64,000 bases of DNA from Sphagnum compactum (taxonomy: Eukaryota > Bryophyta > Sphagnopsida > Sphagnales). Below the pieces are notes generated by a model. The model was not told where the DNA came from. It saw only the letters and a program-made list of their open reading frames with translations, and ran no database searches. Within the stretch, counting starts at the first letter, position 1, and every line of letters starts with the position of its first letter. The position numbers were made by a program, and so were the translations under genes. The stretch is taken from NCBI GenBank assembly GCA_965153455.1, contig OZ234496.1:7015207-7079206 (forward strand), given 5' to 3'. Positions 1-13,194 of the stretch are shown one piece after another.

Positions 1-1425
1 GTTGTTATTGCAGTTTTGTTTTATTTCTCCTTGCGACCCAGGACACGAGAGAAGATTTGAGGCAATGAGTTGAAAGAGGTGTCATAAATTTTCCAAGAGT
101 ATTTTTTAGGCAGGAAAATTGGTAGAATGTAGCCGATCTTGTAGCAGGTTTTATCTATGGTCTATCTGCCTCAACATAGTGAGAACACACTCCCATCTCC
201 TAGTGATCTAAGACAACATTGGTCTCCGAAGGCAGCATTCTTTATGCTTCAAAAGTTTTAAGACAGTTTGATGCATTTAAGGGTGAACAAATTGGTGAAA
301 TAGAAAGGAGCTACATGTCAAGATCATTAGATTACTAAGAGATACTTGTATCCATGTTAGATGTGATTGCAACCTTTTCAATTGCAGGTGGTGGATATAT
401 GATTGGTATTATTGGTGGTGTCCAGGCAATTCTGGAACACAAAAGAACACAAATTTGTTACGGATGCTGGAAATGACAAGCATGGCCATTGTCTCATGGA
501 TTCTTAGCCATTGTTTCTTGTGGCAGGGCAGTTTCAAAGGAAGAATGATGTACATGGGTTTTTCCTTTTGGCTTCTTCCCTCATAGGTCAGTTAAATGCA
601 GATCTCCCTTTGAAGGGGGCACTGGTAGAATACATAATAATATATTTTGTTCATAATTCTGGCAATTCATAATATCCATCTTTTGAAACCACACATCTGA
701 AAGTGCAAGGAATTGATATTGAAGACAAAGAAACTCCTCAAAGACAATACTTTTTATGACTGAAGCTTGATCTTGAGATTGGGATTTCATAGGTGAAAAA
801 TGTGTAAACTCATTACTATTTCAGCTGACCATTGCATTCCTCTCTCACATAGGAAGGAACATGCACTTGAGGTGATTTGTCTCAGAAGGTTTGCTGCTTA
901 ATCCTCATTGTGTGTTTGTGTGAAGGTTTGGTTGGATGTGCATCCTCGACAAATAGAGAGGAACACGCTGGTTGGTAGTGTTTATTATGTGTGGGAAGTC
1001 TTTTGTGTGATGTTCACTGTGGAGGGACCGGAGAGGGTGTATATATAGATTACCGCCTAACACTAACAAAGTTAAAATCATGTTCACATTAAATTAAGTT
1101 CCAACAACAAATAAACCCCTAAGAAAACTATTGTTTTACAATAGAAAAACGTGACAAAAAAACTTGACAAAGTGTACTGCTTGCGTGTCTATCTGAAAAC
1201 TAACGTCCTACAAGAATTACTTGACAAAAGAGTTACACTTGCATGTGTATGTGGTTCATTATCTAATCATGTTTGCATGAAAAATATGTAAGATATGTTA
1301 TGTCACAATGTGCAACACAATATGTTACACACAATAGAGTTATCCGTAAAATAAGACAAACACAGCACCAGAACCCGGAGTTTGGTCATTCACAGGGTGA
1401 GATTCAAAAAAACCTGCAAAAGAGT
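1..1425. other. Intergenic, one possible coding relic
   Basis: No complete gene is visible. About 233-475 on the plus strand reads as a nearly open frame with one stop (it includes EILVSMLDVIATFSIAG), and a polypyrimidine-AG site (ending TTCAATTGCAG near 387) lies inside it. This could be a decayed exon pair. I do not recognise the protein. Confidence 0.3.
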
Positions 1426-1752
1426 ACATTAGCATTCAAGGGGGGTGTGAAACTCAGAAAACCATCAATTTTGGTGGTAAACTTGAGTTTCATCCTGTCT
1501 TTCCTTTTTCCTGAGCGCCTCCACTGCTGCTACATACATTTTCACTGCTCTTTCTTGTACAAGTACTATAATCAGTCTTGAACCTTATGCATTAACTGCT
1601 GAGTTTCAGCATTTCGTACTGAGTTGCAGCATTTCCTACTGAGATTTAATAAAATGTCCTTACTTTGCAGATACCACTGAAAGAGGGGATAGGTGGTGAA
1701 AGGAGGCCCAAAGATAGGGTGAAGACAGGGTTACCTTATGGATAACTCTAAT
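1426..1752 (+). repeat. Dispersed repeat family R1, copy 1
   Basis: This is the longest of three copies of one element in the window; the others are at about 31,327 and 36,234. Shared blocks are a TGAAACTCAGA start, a TTTCATCCTGTCTTTCCTTTTTCCTGAGCGCC core, an AATAAAAT polyadenylation-like signal (near 1648), and an end reading GATACCACTGAAAGAGGGGATAGG. Copy 1 has a private 24-bp internal duplication around TTTCAGCATTTCGTACTGAG. All three copies point the same way. No coding frame is conserved. It may be a SINE, a solo LTR or a MITE; I cannot tell which. Confidence 0.8.
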
Positions 1753-2985
1753 GTTCCATGACTTTGTGGATTTCTTTATTGTGTTACATGGTATGTTACA
1801 TTGCAAGATTTGCATATAACAATTTTGCGAGTGTATTTGATTGGGCTTCAGCCCATAATTATGACAAGCCTTACGTGGGGAAATAAATTATTGATATAAG
1901 TCCAATGAATTAATTTGAATTTGAGACAACTTGGTGCACAGTGTTTCTTTTTGTGGTGAATTTTCACACCACAGCTGCAAAACAAGGTGCTATGCAAACT
2001 CATACAAAGGTTTTTTCTGAGGGAAAAAAGTGGCTGCAAGTTGCCATATTTTGAGGAAAAGCTCTTTGAATTTGCCATATTCAGTAGGTCACCAAACTAA
2101 GGCAGGAATTCTTTACTCTAAACCCTAAACTCTCTAATATGTCACCAAATTTGGCTAAGTCTTCTTGTGTATGATTGTTACACATCCTCTCTCACAAAAT
2201 TGCAAAAGAAAACCCTTTGGTGTGCTTACTAAATAAACATGTAATAAGATACATAATCATTTTTTAAAAAGGCAATTCCTCAAATGTTGTTAAACTTATA
2301 ACACATTGGGCTCTTCTCTCTCTCTCTCTCTCTCAACCCTTTCCCACTTCCCCTCAACTCAAAACGTGTGCATGAAAACCACACACCCCACAAAATCCAG
2401 ATATCACAGTTATCAAGAGCTAATTAATAGATTGTTTACTAAGCTTCTTACTAACTCAGAAGAAAAAAAAGGAAAAAAAAAGACTTAATTTATAAGATGT
2501 GAAGAGTTAGAAGTTAGCTTAAAAGATTGCACAAATCAATTGATATCAAGTATAGAAGATGAATTTTTTTGCTCAAGAAATAATCCAAGAAAGCTTCTTA
2601 CAAAATGAACACAAAGATAAATTTACTACTTTTGGACATGTAATAACAAAGGAATGTTTTGAGAAGCTCAATATATGTATTAAGGAACATATATTGACAG
2701 TGGAAACCTGGCCACGAATGCATTGAAAGGAGGACTGGCATTGTGAGGCTGCAATGTACAATAATTCTTCAAAGCCAGGTCAGTAGCCAAATGAATCCCT
2801 GATCATGCACCAGAATCAGGAGTTCTGGACAAGAATATCAGATTCAGGTGCTGAACATATCACAGGCATTTACTACATTTACATCCAGTAGTAGTCAGGA
2901 CAGCTTTCCCATATAATAAGGAAGAAGAAGAAAAATCCAATAAAAGATTGATGGCGAGAACCATCCCAAGGGAGACAAAAAGGGA
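1753..2985. other. Intergenic, CT microsatellite
   Basis: AT-rich with no supported gene. It has an AAACCCTAAA motif near 2126 and a (CT)n tract at about 2315-2334. Short ORFs here look like chance. Confidence 0.6.
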
Positions 2986-2989
2986 AGCC

Positions 2990-4845
2990 CAAAGAAATGC
3001 CAAAAGATGCACAGCCCCTAGGGCCTAAAAAGAGGGAGAAAGCTATTACACCCATGGCCCTTCTAATGTCACCAGCATGCGAATCGTGAGATCTAATAGT
3101 AGTGGGAGGTCTAGAACAAGCATCACCTACCAATGCAATCTTCCTCTCTATAGCATAGGCTAAAGTATGCTGGAGAGCAATACTAACACGTTGTTTGAAA
3201 AAATTGAATCTAAAAAAACAAGGATAAATAACCTTTCGATTGTCTATTGTGGAAAAAACGAGCACATTCCCTGATGAAATGATGCATATCACGCCCGGTG
3301 TGCCGTGCACCTCCATGGCCATTGGAGTAAAGTGGTGCCCCTCCTAAAACCTTCTATACTTGCGAATCTTAACAATGGCACTAAGTTCCGCAATTACACC
3401 CGCTGGTCGATTAATGACACTCGAAGCCATTGTTTCTTGCGTCAAGTCAATAACCACCACATTGGCAACGAAGACCTAATCCTTTCAAATCATGTAAAGA
3501 TTCACTCATAATGAAACTCCTAACGTAAGGGCATACCACCACTCTCTCCATACAACGTGCCCACTCTCTCAAGTGAGGGCATACATGACATCTCGGATGA
3601 CATCATGTGTGGCTATCCGCTAACCTCCAAACGGGCAACGAGCTAATGCATGCCACATGTGTCCAACCCGTGTCCACATTCACATGTGGGAAAACTAGAT
3701 GTTGAGGGCTGAATCAAACTGAAACGAAAACGCAACACTGAGGTGAAAATAAAATATGCGATGCGAAATGAACAAATAGATGGCCTAGCAATCAACCATA
3801 GCCCTACCCTCTTGCTCAAATAAGAACGAATGCGAGTTTTGAATGTTAAGGAAATGGGGTCATCCTTCGAAATAGACCTAAGGGATGTGTCATGGTGGAT
3901 GTCCATCAAAGAACCATGCAGACTTAAGACATTAGTAACAGTTAGACTTTCAAAAGAAAGGTGGATCTCCCTAGCTACAAAAGGATAGCCATCTCACATT
4001 GCAGTAGGCATGACTAAAACAAGTGTGGGCCCCCCTTAACCTGAGAAACATATTCCTCCAAAATGGGCCTACAAAAAATACGAAACCTAAAGCACAAATA
4101 TGAAGCCAGTAAAGCCCAACTCCTTAAAAAAACAGATGGGGCACAATCTTCCATAAAAAGAAAGCTTATACCACCAATGGATATCGATAGTCAAACTTGA
4201 CGCTTCACTAAGAAGCCTTAAAAAGACTCCCATGATCTTAAACCCATAATGTCCCCACATACTTGCATAACCCTTTTGTCGAAACCTATTACAAGAGACA
4301 AGAAGGAAAAATAAGGAGGTATTGTCTGTGTGAAATAAAAAGGTCGACAAGTTACACATGAGGACAAAATGCCTAAAGCAACCTAGACATCTCCTAGGAA
4401 AGGAAAATCATCAATATGCGTCATGTCCTGAAATAAACCTCATTCAAAAAATGTGTGGCAAAATCCTGAGAACCCACTAGCACACCCAAAATGCATAAGC
4501 CATATGTGACCAAAGTGCATCCCTGAAGTATTTCTATGCTTGGAGAGGTCCCCGATGGACTCCAAAACTTACACTTTGATAACTTGACCTTAAGCTCAAC
4601 TTGGGCTGATTGGGTCAAAAGGTGGTCAAAGGTGTGGGAAATCTCATTGGTAGGCCCCACGATGTGGCTATCATCCACTAAGGATGGAAAAATGCAACCG
4701 AGGGCTCGCGCGATGGTCTTTAGGAGAGCTCGATAATGGGCCAAAGCAAATAAAGGACCTCTGAGGGGGTCACCCTGCCTTGTGCTTGAAGATGACTTAA
4801 TAATGGTGACCCCTTTTACATGTCGTCCAGGCAATCCTTTCATTT
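2990..4845 (-). mobile_element. Degenerate non-LTR reverse transcriptase relic A
   Basis: Read on the minus strand from 4,843 downward, broken frames follow a LINE-type reverse transcriptase order. First comes STRQGDPLRGPLFALAHYRALL, then the catalytic-core block PSLVDDSHIVGP, then SKCKFWSPSG and a LGVLVGSQDF stretch. After a decayed middle, a C-terminal block contains RPSICSFRIA and CECGHGLDTCGMH, and finally a FFKQRVSIALQ segment near 3.2 kb. Numerous stops and shifts show that it is dead. Where a YADD/FADD-type core is usual, this copy has LVDD. The upstream endonuclease and fingers are missing, which fits 5' truncation. Confidence 0.8.
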
Positions 4846-4849
4846 ATTT

Positions 4850-7800
4850 ATGGGGTGTCATTTTAACATGGATTTACCAATGTTGTGTTGTTATACACAA
4901 TGTGGGCCTTGTGTGGTTTTGTGTAGAAGGAGGATTAGAGGAGGTTTTGGAAGACATCTATGGCATTCGAAACTTTTGTAGTTGGTTGTTGGAATGGAGG
5001 ATTTTGTTGGAAAAGTGTGTGTTATAACATTAAGGAGGAGAGAGTAGTTAGGAAATGTATGTGTATTTGTGTGTGATTTAATGGAAAATGGTTGAGTAAC
5101 TTCTATGCATTTTGTGTGTATTTATTATACTAGGAGATGGAAAGTAGTGTAGTTTAAATTTATACAAGGTGTTGTTGCCCCCTTTCCATGGTAGTTCTAT
5201 GTTTCTTCTGGTATAGAAAATAAGAGGGCATACTAAGTGGTAGCCTCTAGAATAGTAAGCTAATGGTTGCCACAAGAAGGTAATAGCCAATATGAAGCAA
5301 TAGGAAGAAGGGGAACACTTGAAGGTAGTAGTCTGCAGACTAAAAGGGATTGTTGCAAGCGATAGGTAGTGGCCACGAGTGGGTGTAGCTTGTTACAAAT
5401 GGTAGGTAGCGTTGGGGAGGTGTTTCAGGGTGTTGCAAATGGTAGGTAGGGTTACCTAAGGGTCTGCAAGCGTTGTTAAGCTGGGATAGTAGCTGTGGGA
5501 GGCTTGTAGATCCACTAAGGCAACATTTAGGGGCATTGAAGGTATTACATAGCCTTGGATAATAGCCATTATCTAGTTATATTCATGTCCCATGTTGCCT
5601 TTTTATATTTTCTTCTTATGGCACCTTTAGAATAGCCTACAAACAAAATAGTAGGTCTATTATTAAACAACAGACCTTAGCCTCTTCTTTTACTCTTTGC
5701 GTGACTTCTTATTTATTACTTGAATAGTTGTAATAAAATAAACAAATGAAGATAGTTTTTTTTTTGAGTAATAAGGTGTTGACCTTGTTCCTTCAGTCTT
5801 ACCTATTGAAGGATGATAATGATCAAGGAATACCATTTCATCCCTTAACATGGATATCCTACCTTTCTAAATCAAATCACATTGTAGTATCATGTAGACA
5901 TGAACTGATTTTATTTGGTCCCTTGGTCTACATTAGCAATATTACTTATAGTAGCTACGTCAAGGGATGAATTTGGTTTCCCCTTGCCATATATCATGCC
6001 CATGACATGTGTTAGCTTGTTACTCACCTGCACCATGTTCTTTTATATATAATTGATTTTTGCATCCCTCATTTCAAAGTATTATATTTGTTTGTCTTGT
6101 AGTTTTTCGTAAGCATGTGATTAATAGTCTTCAATTTTAGATTTGATGTGTGGATTTTGTTGATTGAAGCAACCAACCTTTTGTTTTTATGTTCAATGGC
6201 CTCCACTATTCCATTGTTGATTAAGGATGATTTCCTCTTCATTCTAGTGTTGCCAATAATGAAAGGTTTATTGATAATTTTCATTAAATAATCAAATTAT
6301 TTATTTGGTGATAACCTTGCATTAGGGATTTCATTCAAAGAGCCTTGGAAACCCAAGTGAATGGGCTAGTCTTAGTACAAATCAGAAGAATTTTTGTTGT
6401 TTATATATTTGTAGGAATTGATTTTGGAACAATTAGTGTTGTAGATGTTCTAGGCTATGCATTGCTAGTCCTAGGTGAAACAAATGGTGAAAGATTTGAA
6501 TGGGTGCATCTATGACTTGCATTTAGCTTGAATTATAAGCATAACTATGTCACATTCATCAATTGAAACATGATTTCTAGATTTTTGCATGGGATCTATT
6601 TGAAGATCTAGTTGCCCCTTTGAGGTGTAAATATTCATTAATTGACATTAAATCTTGAATGTGTTGGTGACAAAACATGGGCTGAATACCCACAAATGTT
6701 TCAATCATGTCATACATGAATTTGCTATTTTTTCTTGGAAGGTTGAGAGTTTTTTTCCCTTGTGGAATGAAGGTCCAATAGTCAGTGTTATTTCTAGGCT
6801 TGACATGCAGTTGAAAATGCCTTTAAAATCCCCATAATTTGTCGCCACATTTGTCTTTATTCCAATCTTGAATTGCATGCTCACCTCCATTCACTACATG
6901 TGTTGTTTTTCTCCATTTTCAAGTTGTAGATTCAAATGTCTTTCCAATTTACAATGTGTAGCCCTACCAAAACTTCATCTATCTTCGCATGTATTAACAA
7001 AAGAACTTGGTAGTCAGAGTTGGGCTAATAGGGTTTGTGCATAGTGTTGTCGCAAGTGTTTGATGTAGATGCTTTGCATGTGTTGTTGTAGGTTTTTGGT
7101 GTAGTTGCTTTGCATGCAATATTGTCACAAAAGTCAAATGTGACTATGTTTGAAAAAATTGGCCTTTTGCCTCTCAAGATTTTGCCTCCTTAACCCTTGC
7201 TTACTCCTACCTCCATGTGCTTGATTATGAAGTGAAACCTCTACTTGCATGAGGAGGGAACGGTTTTGCATCTTTGTCACCATGTTCAAATTCAAAGGCA
7301 AGTGCCTCGAAGCTCTCAATTCACAACATTCAAATTTTTTTGAATGCATTCTTGGACTTTTCAAGTTTAGTTTGTTTTTTGTTGTTTTCAACGTCGTTAA
7401 ATTTTTCATAGTTACCTTTGTCTTTAGCCATCTCCTACAACCTTTGGTGTTGCTTGAAGCTTGACAATGTCTATTGTTAAGTTGGAGATGATGAGGAACA
7501 TGATGACACACAACAACAATGATGTTGAAAAACTTGAACTTGCCATTGACTTAATTGCTTGAAATTTGGGTGACCAATTGAACATTGTAGCTTTTATGCA
7601 TTTTTGAAAATGAAAGAATTTTTAAAAAACATTTGATGTTACACATTTCATTTAACATCTAGCTAACACATCAAATTCCATATTAACTTTAGTGTTGACA
7701 CCTTTTAAATTAACATTATTATAATACCTAGGTGCCACCTAGTTAGGTACCACCAAGCATGCATGCATGCTCCATTAATTTTTTTGTTTCATGTTGAAAA

Positions 7801-8140
7801 TCTTTTCATGTTACAAATAACATTCAATTCAAAAAAAATCTCATATTTTGTGCCCTTGTTTTCAATAATGTTTTGTGTGTGATTGGATTTAAATTTAATA
7901 TATAAATTTTTTGTTATAATTTATCTTATCCCTTACGCATGTTGAGATTTTATGGTTGATAGATACCATAATACCTTGATGATAGCTTTGACAATAATTA
8001 TACAATTTTTACAAATTAAAAAATTCAGAAAATATTTTTCAAACAACAAATTTTTGTGAAGGAATATTTGAATCATTAAATTTTTTTGTCAAAATGAGAA
8101 TTTCAAAATTAATTAATTATTCAACAAACATGTTTGAAGT
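4850..8140. other. AT-rich intergenic DNA
   Basis: No gene supported. A short degenerate repeat based on TTRCAAATGGTAGGTAG lies at about 5,340-5,460, and another (GATGTAGATGCTTTGCATG / GGTGTAGTTGCTTTGCATG) at about 7,060-7,120. The lysine-rich minus frame at 7,134-7,511 resembles no family I know and is probably old transposon DNA. Confidence 0.5.
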
Positions 8141-8182
8141 TGCCAAGGTACCTACTATGGTAATTCGTCTTTAGGTCTTTTC

Positions 8183-8188
8183 CACGTG
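8183..8188. promoter_or_regulatory. G-box CACGTG
   Basis: The palindrome CACGTG sits in TCCACGTGTCAC, the classic plant G-box/ABRE core bound by bZIP and bHLH factors. It lies about 100 bp before a (CGT)n tract and a more complex, less AT-rich stretch that resembles the start of a transcription unit. Function is inferred from the motif only. Confidence 0.4.
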
Positions 8189-8189
8189 T

Positions 8190-9640
8190 CACGCTTCTGG
8201 CCTTCGGATTTCAATTTCTAATTACATCTCTCCCGTCCAAGGAGAAAGAACAGTGCCCTGAGTAAAAGACACCTTACGTGCGTCGTCGTCGTCGTCGTCT
8301 TGTCGTCCCTTCCCGCCATTCCTTCTCATTTCGGATGCTCTTGCTTTCTGTGCGCGGTGTGCACTCCCCACTTTGAGCTTGGAAATCCACCACAGAAATC
8401 CCACTTCTTTCGTGGATTTCTAAGTCCAAAGTGCAGCAGAAAAAACTTTGTGGAGTATTGTGATGCAGGAGCTTTTTTCTTTCTTGTTGTTGCTGAATTG
8501 CTTTTTCAAATTTTGCTGAACAATTTTTTCAATCTTCGCAGCATAATCTCGTGCTTGCGAACTCGAGTACGGGACTGTTTTTCACACGCAAGAAAGAGAG
8601 GAAGGGGACTACTCGACGGCCTCTCCCAGCTTCGTCTGTTGGTAATATGTTGGAAGAGAAAGGTTCTTGAGCGAGGAAGAGGTAATATCATCAACTCTTC
8701 TTGATGCAAGTCTTCTTGCTTTCAAAGCTCCTGTTGTAATCTCATCTCATCTTTTCCTCTGTCCCTTCGGCATCCTCATCCTCATCATCATCATCGAACC
8801 AGTGGTTACGACGACGTTGCATTTGATCGATCGCGGCCGGTTAAAGCTCTGGTATCTTCATTCTAGTCTGTAGTACAGCGATCGAACAAATCCTTTTTAG
8901 TACTGGTCGAAATTGCGTCAACAAGGTTTCGTCAAAAGTGGAAATCCAGTCCCGGCCTGAGAGTCCTCCGTCCTTGGGGGCAGAATCGGCAACAGAAGCA
9001 ACTATATTACATAAATGTTTTATCCTCTTCTCTCTAATTTATCTACTGCTACACGGATTTCCATTCCACTGTACTCCTGTGGTGTAATTTCCCCTCATCC
9101 TTTCACTGATCTTGGAAGTTTCTTGCTCTGGGTGGTGTAACAGATTACGATCTCAATTGCAAAAGAGGTGGCGACAATCAATTTCGTCTTGAAGTTGAAG
9201 TATGGTCTTTGATTAAACCACATGAAATCCTTGGTGTTTGTTTGTCCAAGGTGCACCAACAATTGTCTTTCGCATTCAGTGAAATTGAATGGGAAATCAC
9301 ATGAGGATCGTGCTAGTCGGATAGTGTGGGTTGTATAATTGATTACCAGAGCAAGAGTAATTTATGTGAGGTCATATAAGCCACGGCACAACATCGGGCA
9401 TCAGAAGACCATATTGGATGCGCATCTGATACCTATTAAACCTATCTCCCAGATCAGAATAACAGTGGAAAATGACATATGATCTTGTGACCTAAGTTGG
9501 ATTTGTTTTGGAGAGCTTATATTGGAGAAGCAACAGCAGGATTTAGTCATAAGAAACTTATGGAAACTGCAAACTCTGTTTGAAATTGTTGTTGAAATCA
9601 GTTCATGTGTGGTGAGAGTGTAGATGAATTGGGTGTTGGG
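8190..9640 (+). other. Possible leader of a dead or non-coding locus
   Basis: This stretch has a (CGT)n tract at about 8,281-8,299 and base composition unlike the AT-rich flanks. The plus frame 8,300-8,704 (134 codons) has no recognised domain and no convincing codon bias. The stretch ends where the UMP kinase relic begins, so it may be the promoter and first part of the same decayed gene. I could not find the kinase N-terminal glycine-rich block here. Confidence 0.35.
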
Positions 9641-9644
9641 CAGG

Positions 9645-10320
9645 ATGATGGCAACAGTTCATGATGGTCATATCTTTACAGGCCTCAATGGAGAGTGGAA
9701 ATTCCAATGTGTGCGGTGTAGACAGCCTTTAGGATGGCTGAGGTAGCAGAGCCCTGCATCCAGTGACGGGCAATCCAACACCTGGTAAAGGGGTGGTTGG
9801 TGATATTTTGGGGGTGGAACTGGCCATCCATTCTTTACAACAGATATTCTGCTGCTCTTTAAGCTGCAGAAAATGAGCATAAATATTTTATTTCGTTTAC
9901 CAGCCAAATAGCTTTTTGTATTGCAAAACACTTCTATTTTTGTCTTGCTCAGGCCAAACTGATGAAGTTGCTGAGACACTGTTTTAACAATCAATTGAGT
10001 TTCTTATTGGGTAACCCACGTCATTTATCAGCCATACAACATTCATATGTACAATAGTAGACTTGTATCCCTCTGAAAAATTGTTCCAATGTTGAGGATC
10101 CATGAGATTTTCATGTGATTTTCAACTGTGTCATGTGTTGCCATTGATGCTGAAGTTGTGTTGAAGCCAAGAAATGTGGATGGAGTTTACGACAGTGATC
10201 CAAGAAAGAATGAGAATGCTGCACTGCTCAATCATGTCTGATATCAAGAAGTTGCACTGAAGAACCTCTTAGTCATGGACATCACTGCCATTACTCTCTG
10301 CCAAGAAAATCAAAATCCTG
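9645..10320 (+). pseudogene. UMP kinase (plastid PyrH/PUMPKIN-like) pseudogene fragment
   Basis: Two blocks match the C-terminal half of plant plastid uridylate kinase, which phosphorylates UMP to UDP. Block 1 (about 9,645-9,875) reads MMATV, then LQASMES, AFRMAEVAEP and RAIQHLVKG, interrupted by two small frameshifts and several stops. Block 2 (about 10,141-10,320) reads AEVVLKPRNVDGVYDSDPRK, then a stop, then YQEVALKNLLVMDITAITLC and QENQNP, followed directly by GTAAAA, a donor-like site. The 265-bp gap falls between the AAALRAAE and INAEVVLK equivalents, where an intron is plausible. An intron-bearing duplicate is therefore more likely than a retrocopy. The N-terminal half and last exon were not found. 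Confidence 0.75.
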
Positions 10321-13190
10321 GTAAAAAAAGATCTGACTTCACTAATAAGCCGTTTGAGTTCTTCCATAGGTCTGATGAAGAACTCTATGTTTTTGCACAT
10401 GTTCTTTTAAGTGATGGTGGAAAGACTGATCAAGTGATTAAGCACTATCAGAGATTGAGATGTTGATTGCAGTATACTTGGGTCACCATTTATGGTAACC
10501 AGCTCAAATTGATTCAATCCATTTGTACCGTTTTGTCTTCCTTCTCAGGACCTGATGGGTGCATACTAGGCACTCATGACAATACTGGATCTTTCTGAGT
10601 ATCACTCCACGAGATCTTTGAATCTGTATATTCAGGTCAGTCTCTGCACTAACCAGTGCTTTCAAGTGGAGCAAGTAACTTTCTATCCACTAGTCCGCTT
10701 GGACAAAGTTTCATTTTTTATATGTTTGTGAGGAGCTTCCTATTGAGAAATCAAGCCCAGCACAGGTCTAGTGGACAAGAATAGCCCATTGCACTCACTT
10801 AATATGCAGCATTTAACCAGGCTCAACATTGGGTTTTTATTGCCTTTATTTAACACTGGTATTAACACCAATTGACACACTGAATCAACTCAAGCGCAAC
10901 AACAACCAACATGAACACCATAGTATCTTTACCATTCCAGCATCTTCTAGAACTTTCAACACTGTGAGCAGCTGATTTTGAGAAAAATTGACATTTATTG
11001 AATATAATTTAATTACTGCTGCAATGGTAAAGGTACTAGAGGAGATAGTTGGCAGTAATTGTTTGGTTTTCTTCATTGTAAGCATTGAGTGTAAGATGTG
11101 CACATGGGTGCCCTGTTTATATGTCCATTAAACTGCAGGAAGAACAGACCTTTTGAAGCAGATTTCCAGTCAGATAATGTACATTATAACCCAGGACAGA
11201 GAGATCAAGGAAAAAACTGACTGCAGAGAGATAGTTTCTAAGAATTTATTTGCCTTTGGCCTACATTAGTTAATGGTGGTGCAGAGACTCTCTCTCCACA
11301 AGAAAACAAAAGGGTTTGAACTTTGCACAGTTTGTTTGCCTCTTGTTAGTCAGCAAAAGGGAATGCTCTGTTGCACAAGGCATCTTGTTGCAAGATCCTC
11401 TACTATTCCATTACTCATTATACTAGAGCTCTTGAAAATATATGATACAAGGTCTAGGAATAGTGCATAGGGATGAAAAAAAAAACCTTATAAAACCAAT
11501 TTGAGCTCTGCATTGCTATGCACACTATCAATGACCATCAACTTTCTTATTATAATGTTTTCATATGGTTTTAAATAATTCATCATTATTTATGTCAATG
11601 TTAAATTTAATTTAAATTAATATAGGCTTTATCAACATGAAAAGACACATTTTAATTTGTTTTTTCATATTCATGTTGGTGGATAAGGGGGAAAGAGTGA
11701 GATAGTTATAAAATGGAGGTAGTTATTAGGAAAGGTGGGAAATAGTTATTAAGAAAGTTAATAAGAGAAGGAAGTAGTTATAAAAAAGAAATGAAATAAT
11801 TAAGCATGAAAATGAGATAATTATTTTTGAAATTCTCTTTGGAATGGTCCATGGATAACTATATGAAAAATTCCAAAAAATCTCTCATATATCGATTTCG
11901 ATTACTCGTCGTTGAAATTATATTGTAAGAATGAGAGAGCCTTGAATTTATTTGAGTAATTAACTTTAGTAAACTAACACTTAAATATTGTAATAGTATC
12001 CTAGACTTGTTTGTAAATGCAAAGAAAAAAATTATGGCCAATGAGATTATTCATTTTGGTGCCTTGAATTGTTTTAAATGGTTGCCTTGGTGAACTAGTA
12101 CTTACATGTTGTTCCATACTAATTCCAAGGAGTTTTTAACAAGAATTTGAAGTTTTTGCACATCAGTTTTTTGATTTAGCTCAAAGTGGCCCTTGTATTT
12201 ATGAGTAAGGGTTTTGGCACATTACTTGTGTGGTTTTAAAAATGATGACTCTTAATGGGATTGAAATGTGAATCATCAATTTAAAATTGATTACATTCTC
12301 GAATAGGCCTTGGAAGAACACATTATCACCTAATGGAATGATGGCTCACCTTGTTGGGCTTGTTGTGTTTGTTAGTGGAATGGGCCTAGTACCATCATAT
12401 TTAAATCCAAGCTAATCTTAGTGGCTAGATCATTACATTCACATCACCACTATGTCATGTTGGATATGATGTTAAAAGAAGGTGGATTAGCTTAGAAGGC
12501 TTTAATGGCTAGATCCTTACATTCACATTACGACTATGTCCCATTGGATGTGCAAAAAATTAGTGTTGGGTGGTTATCAGAAATGGAACTGGATAACCAA
12601 AAGTTCTTAGGGTTAATCTCAATTATATATTACCCTGGTTCTCAAAAAATAAAGTACCAAGTTCTAACATTTGACCACAGTTCTAAAACATTTGAAGAAC
12701 TTATTTTAATATATGACCGCAAGTTTCATAAATTCTATAAATTGGTGGGTGTGATTGCAAGTGTTATATCTTATTACATATGTTGGGTTCGGTTAATAAG
12801 GACTCATTTTCAAATAATAGACTTTAATATTTACATGGTGCAATTTTTGTAATGCAAAAAATATTAACCCCAAGAGTTATGAACTTTTGAAATTGAAAAA
12901 CTAAGGTGTAACGCCAACTACAATTAGGTTAATGAACTTTAATTTGGTTCAATGATGGATTTAGAACTTGTTTAGGGAATTGGTTTCAAGCTGGAAATTT
13001 ATTAATGGAAACAATGCAAAAGAGTTTTGCATCATATGAATTGAAGGTATTACACTATGGACTTTTGAATGTTGAAAAAACACACCTTATTTTTTTTTAA
13101 AAGGTGTTTTGAGTTTAAATTTTTTATACTTATATAAATCATTAGCCTCTACAATGCACAAATCACATACGGAAAAAATTTGCTAGGAGT
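10321..13190. other. Intergenic, local duplication
   Basis: No gene supported. The first kilobase may be the tail of the decayed kinase locus. An imperfect direct duplication offset by 84 bp (GGCTAGATC..TTACATTCACAT) occurs at 12,421-12,470 and 12,504-12,552. The overlapping plus frame at 12,505-12,852 (115 codons) is AT-rich and not recognised. Confidence 0.5.
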
Positions 13191-13194
13191 GGAT

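Noticed and set aside
1273-1581. 102-codon plus ORF
   Set aside because: Falls within dispersed repeat R1 and is not preserved as a frame in the other two copies.
8300-8704. 134-codon plus-strand ORF after the CGT tract
   Set aside because: No homologue recognised, hydrophobic/basic mixture without domain structure; better explained as leader or non-coding sequence.
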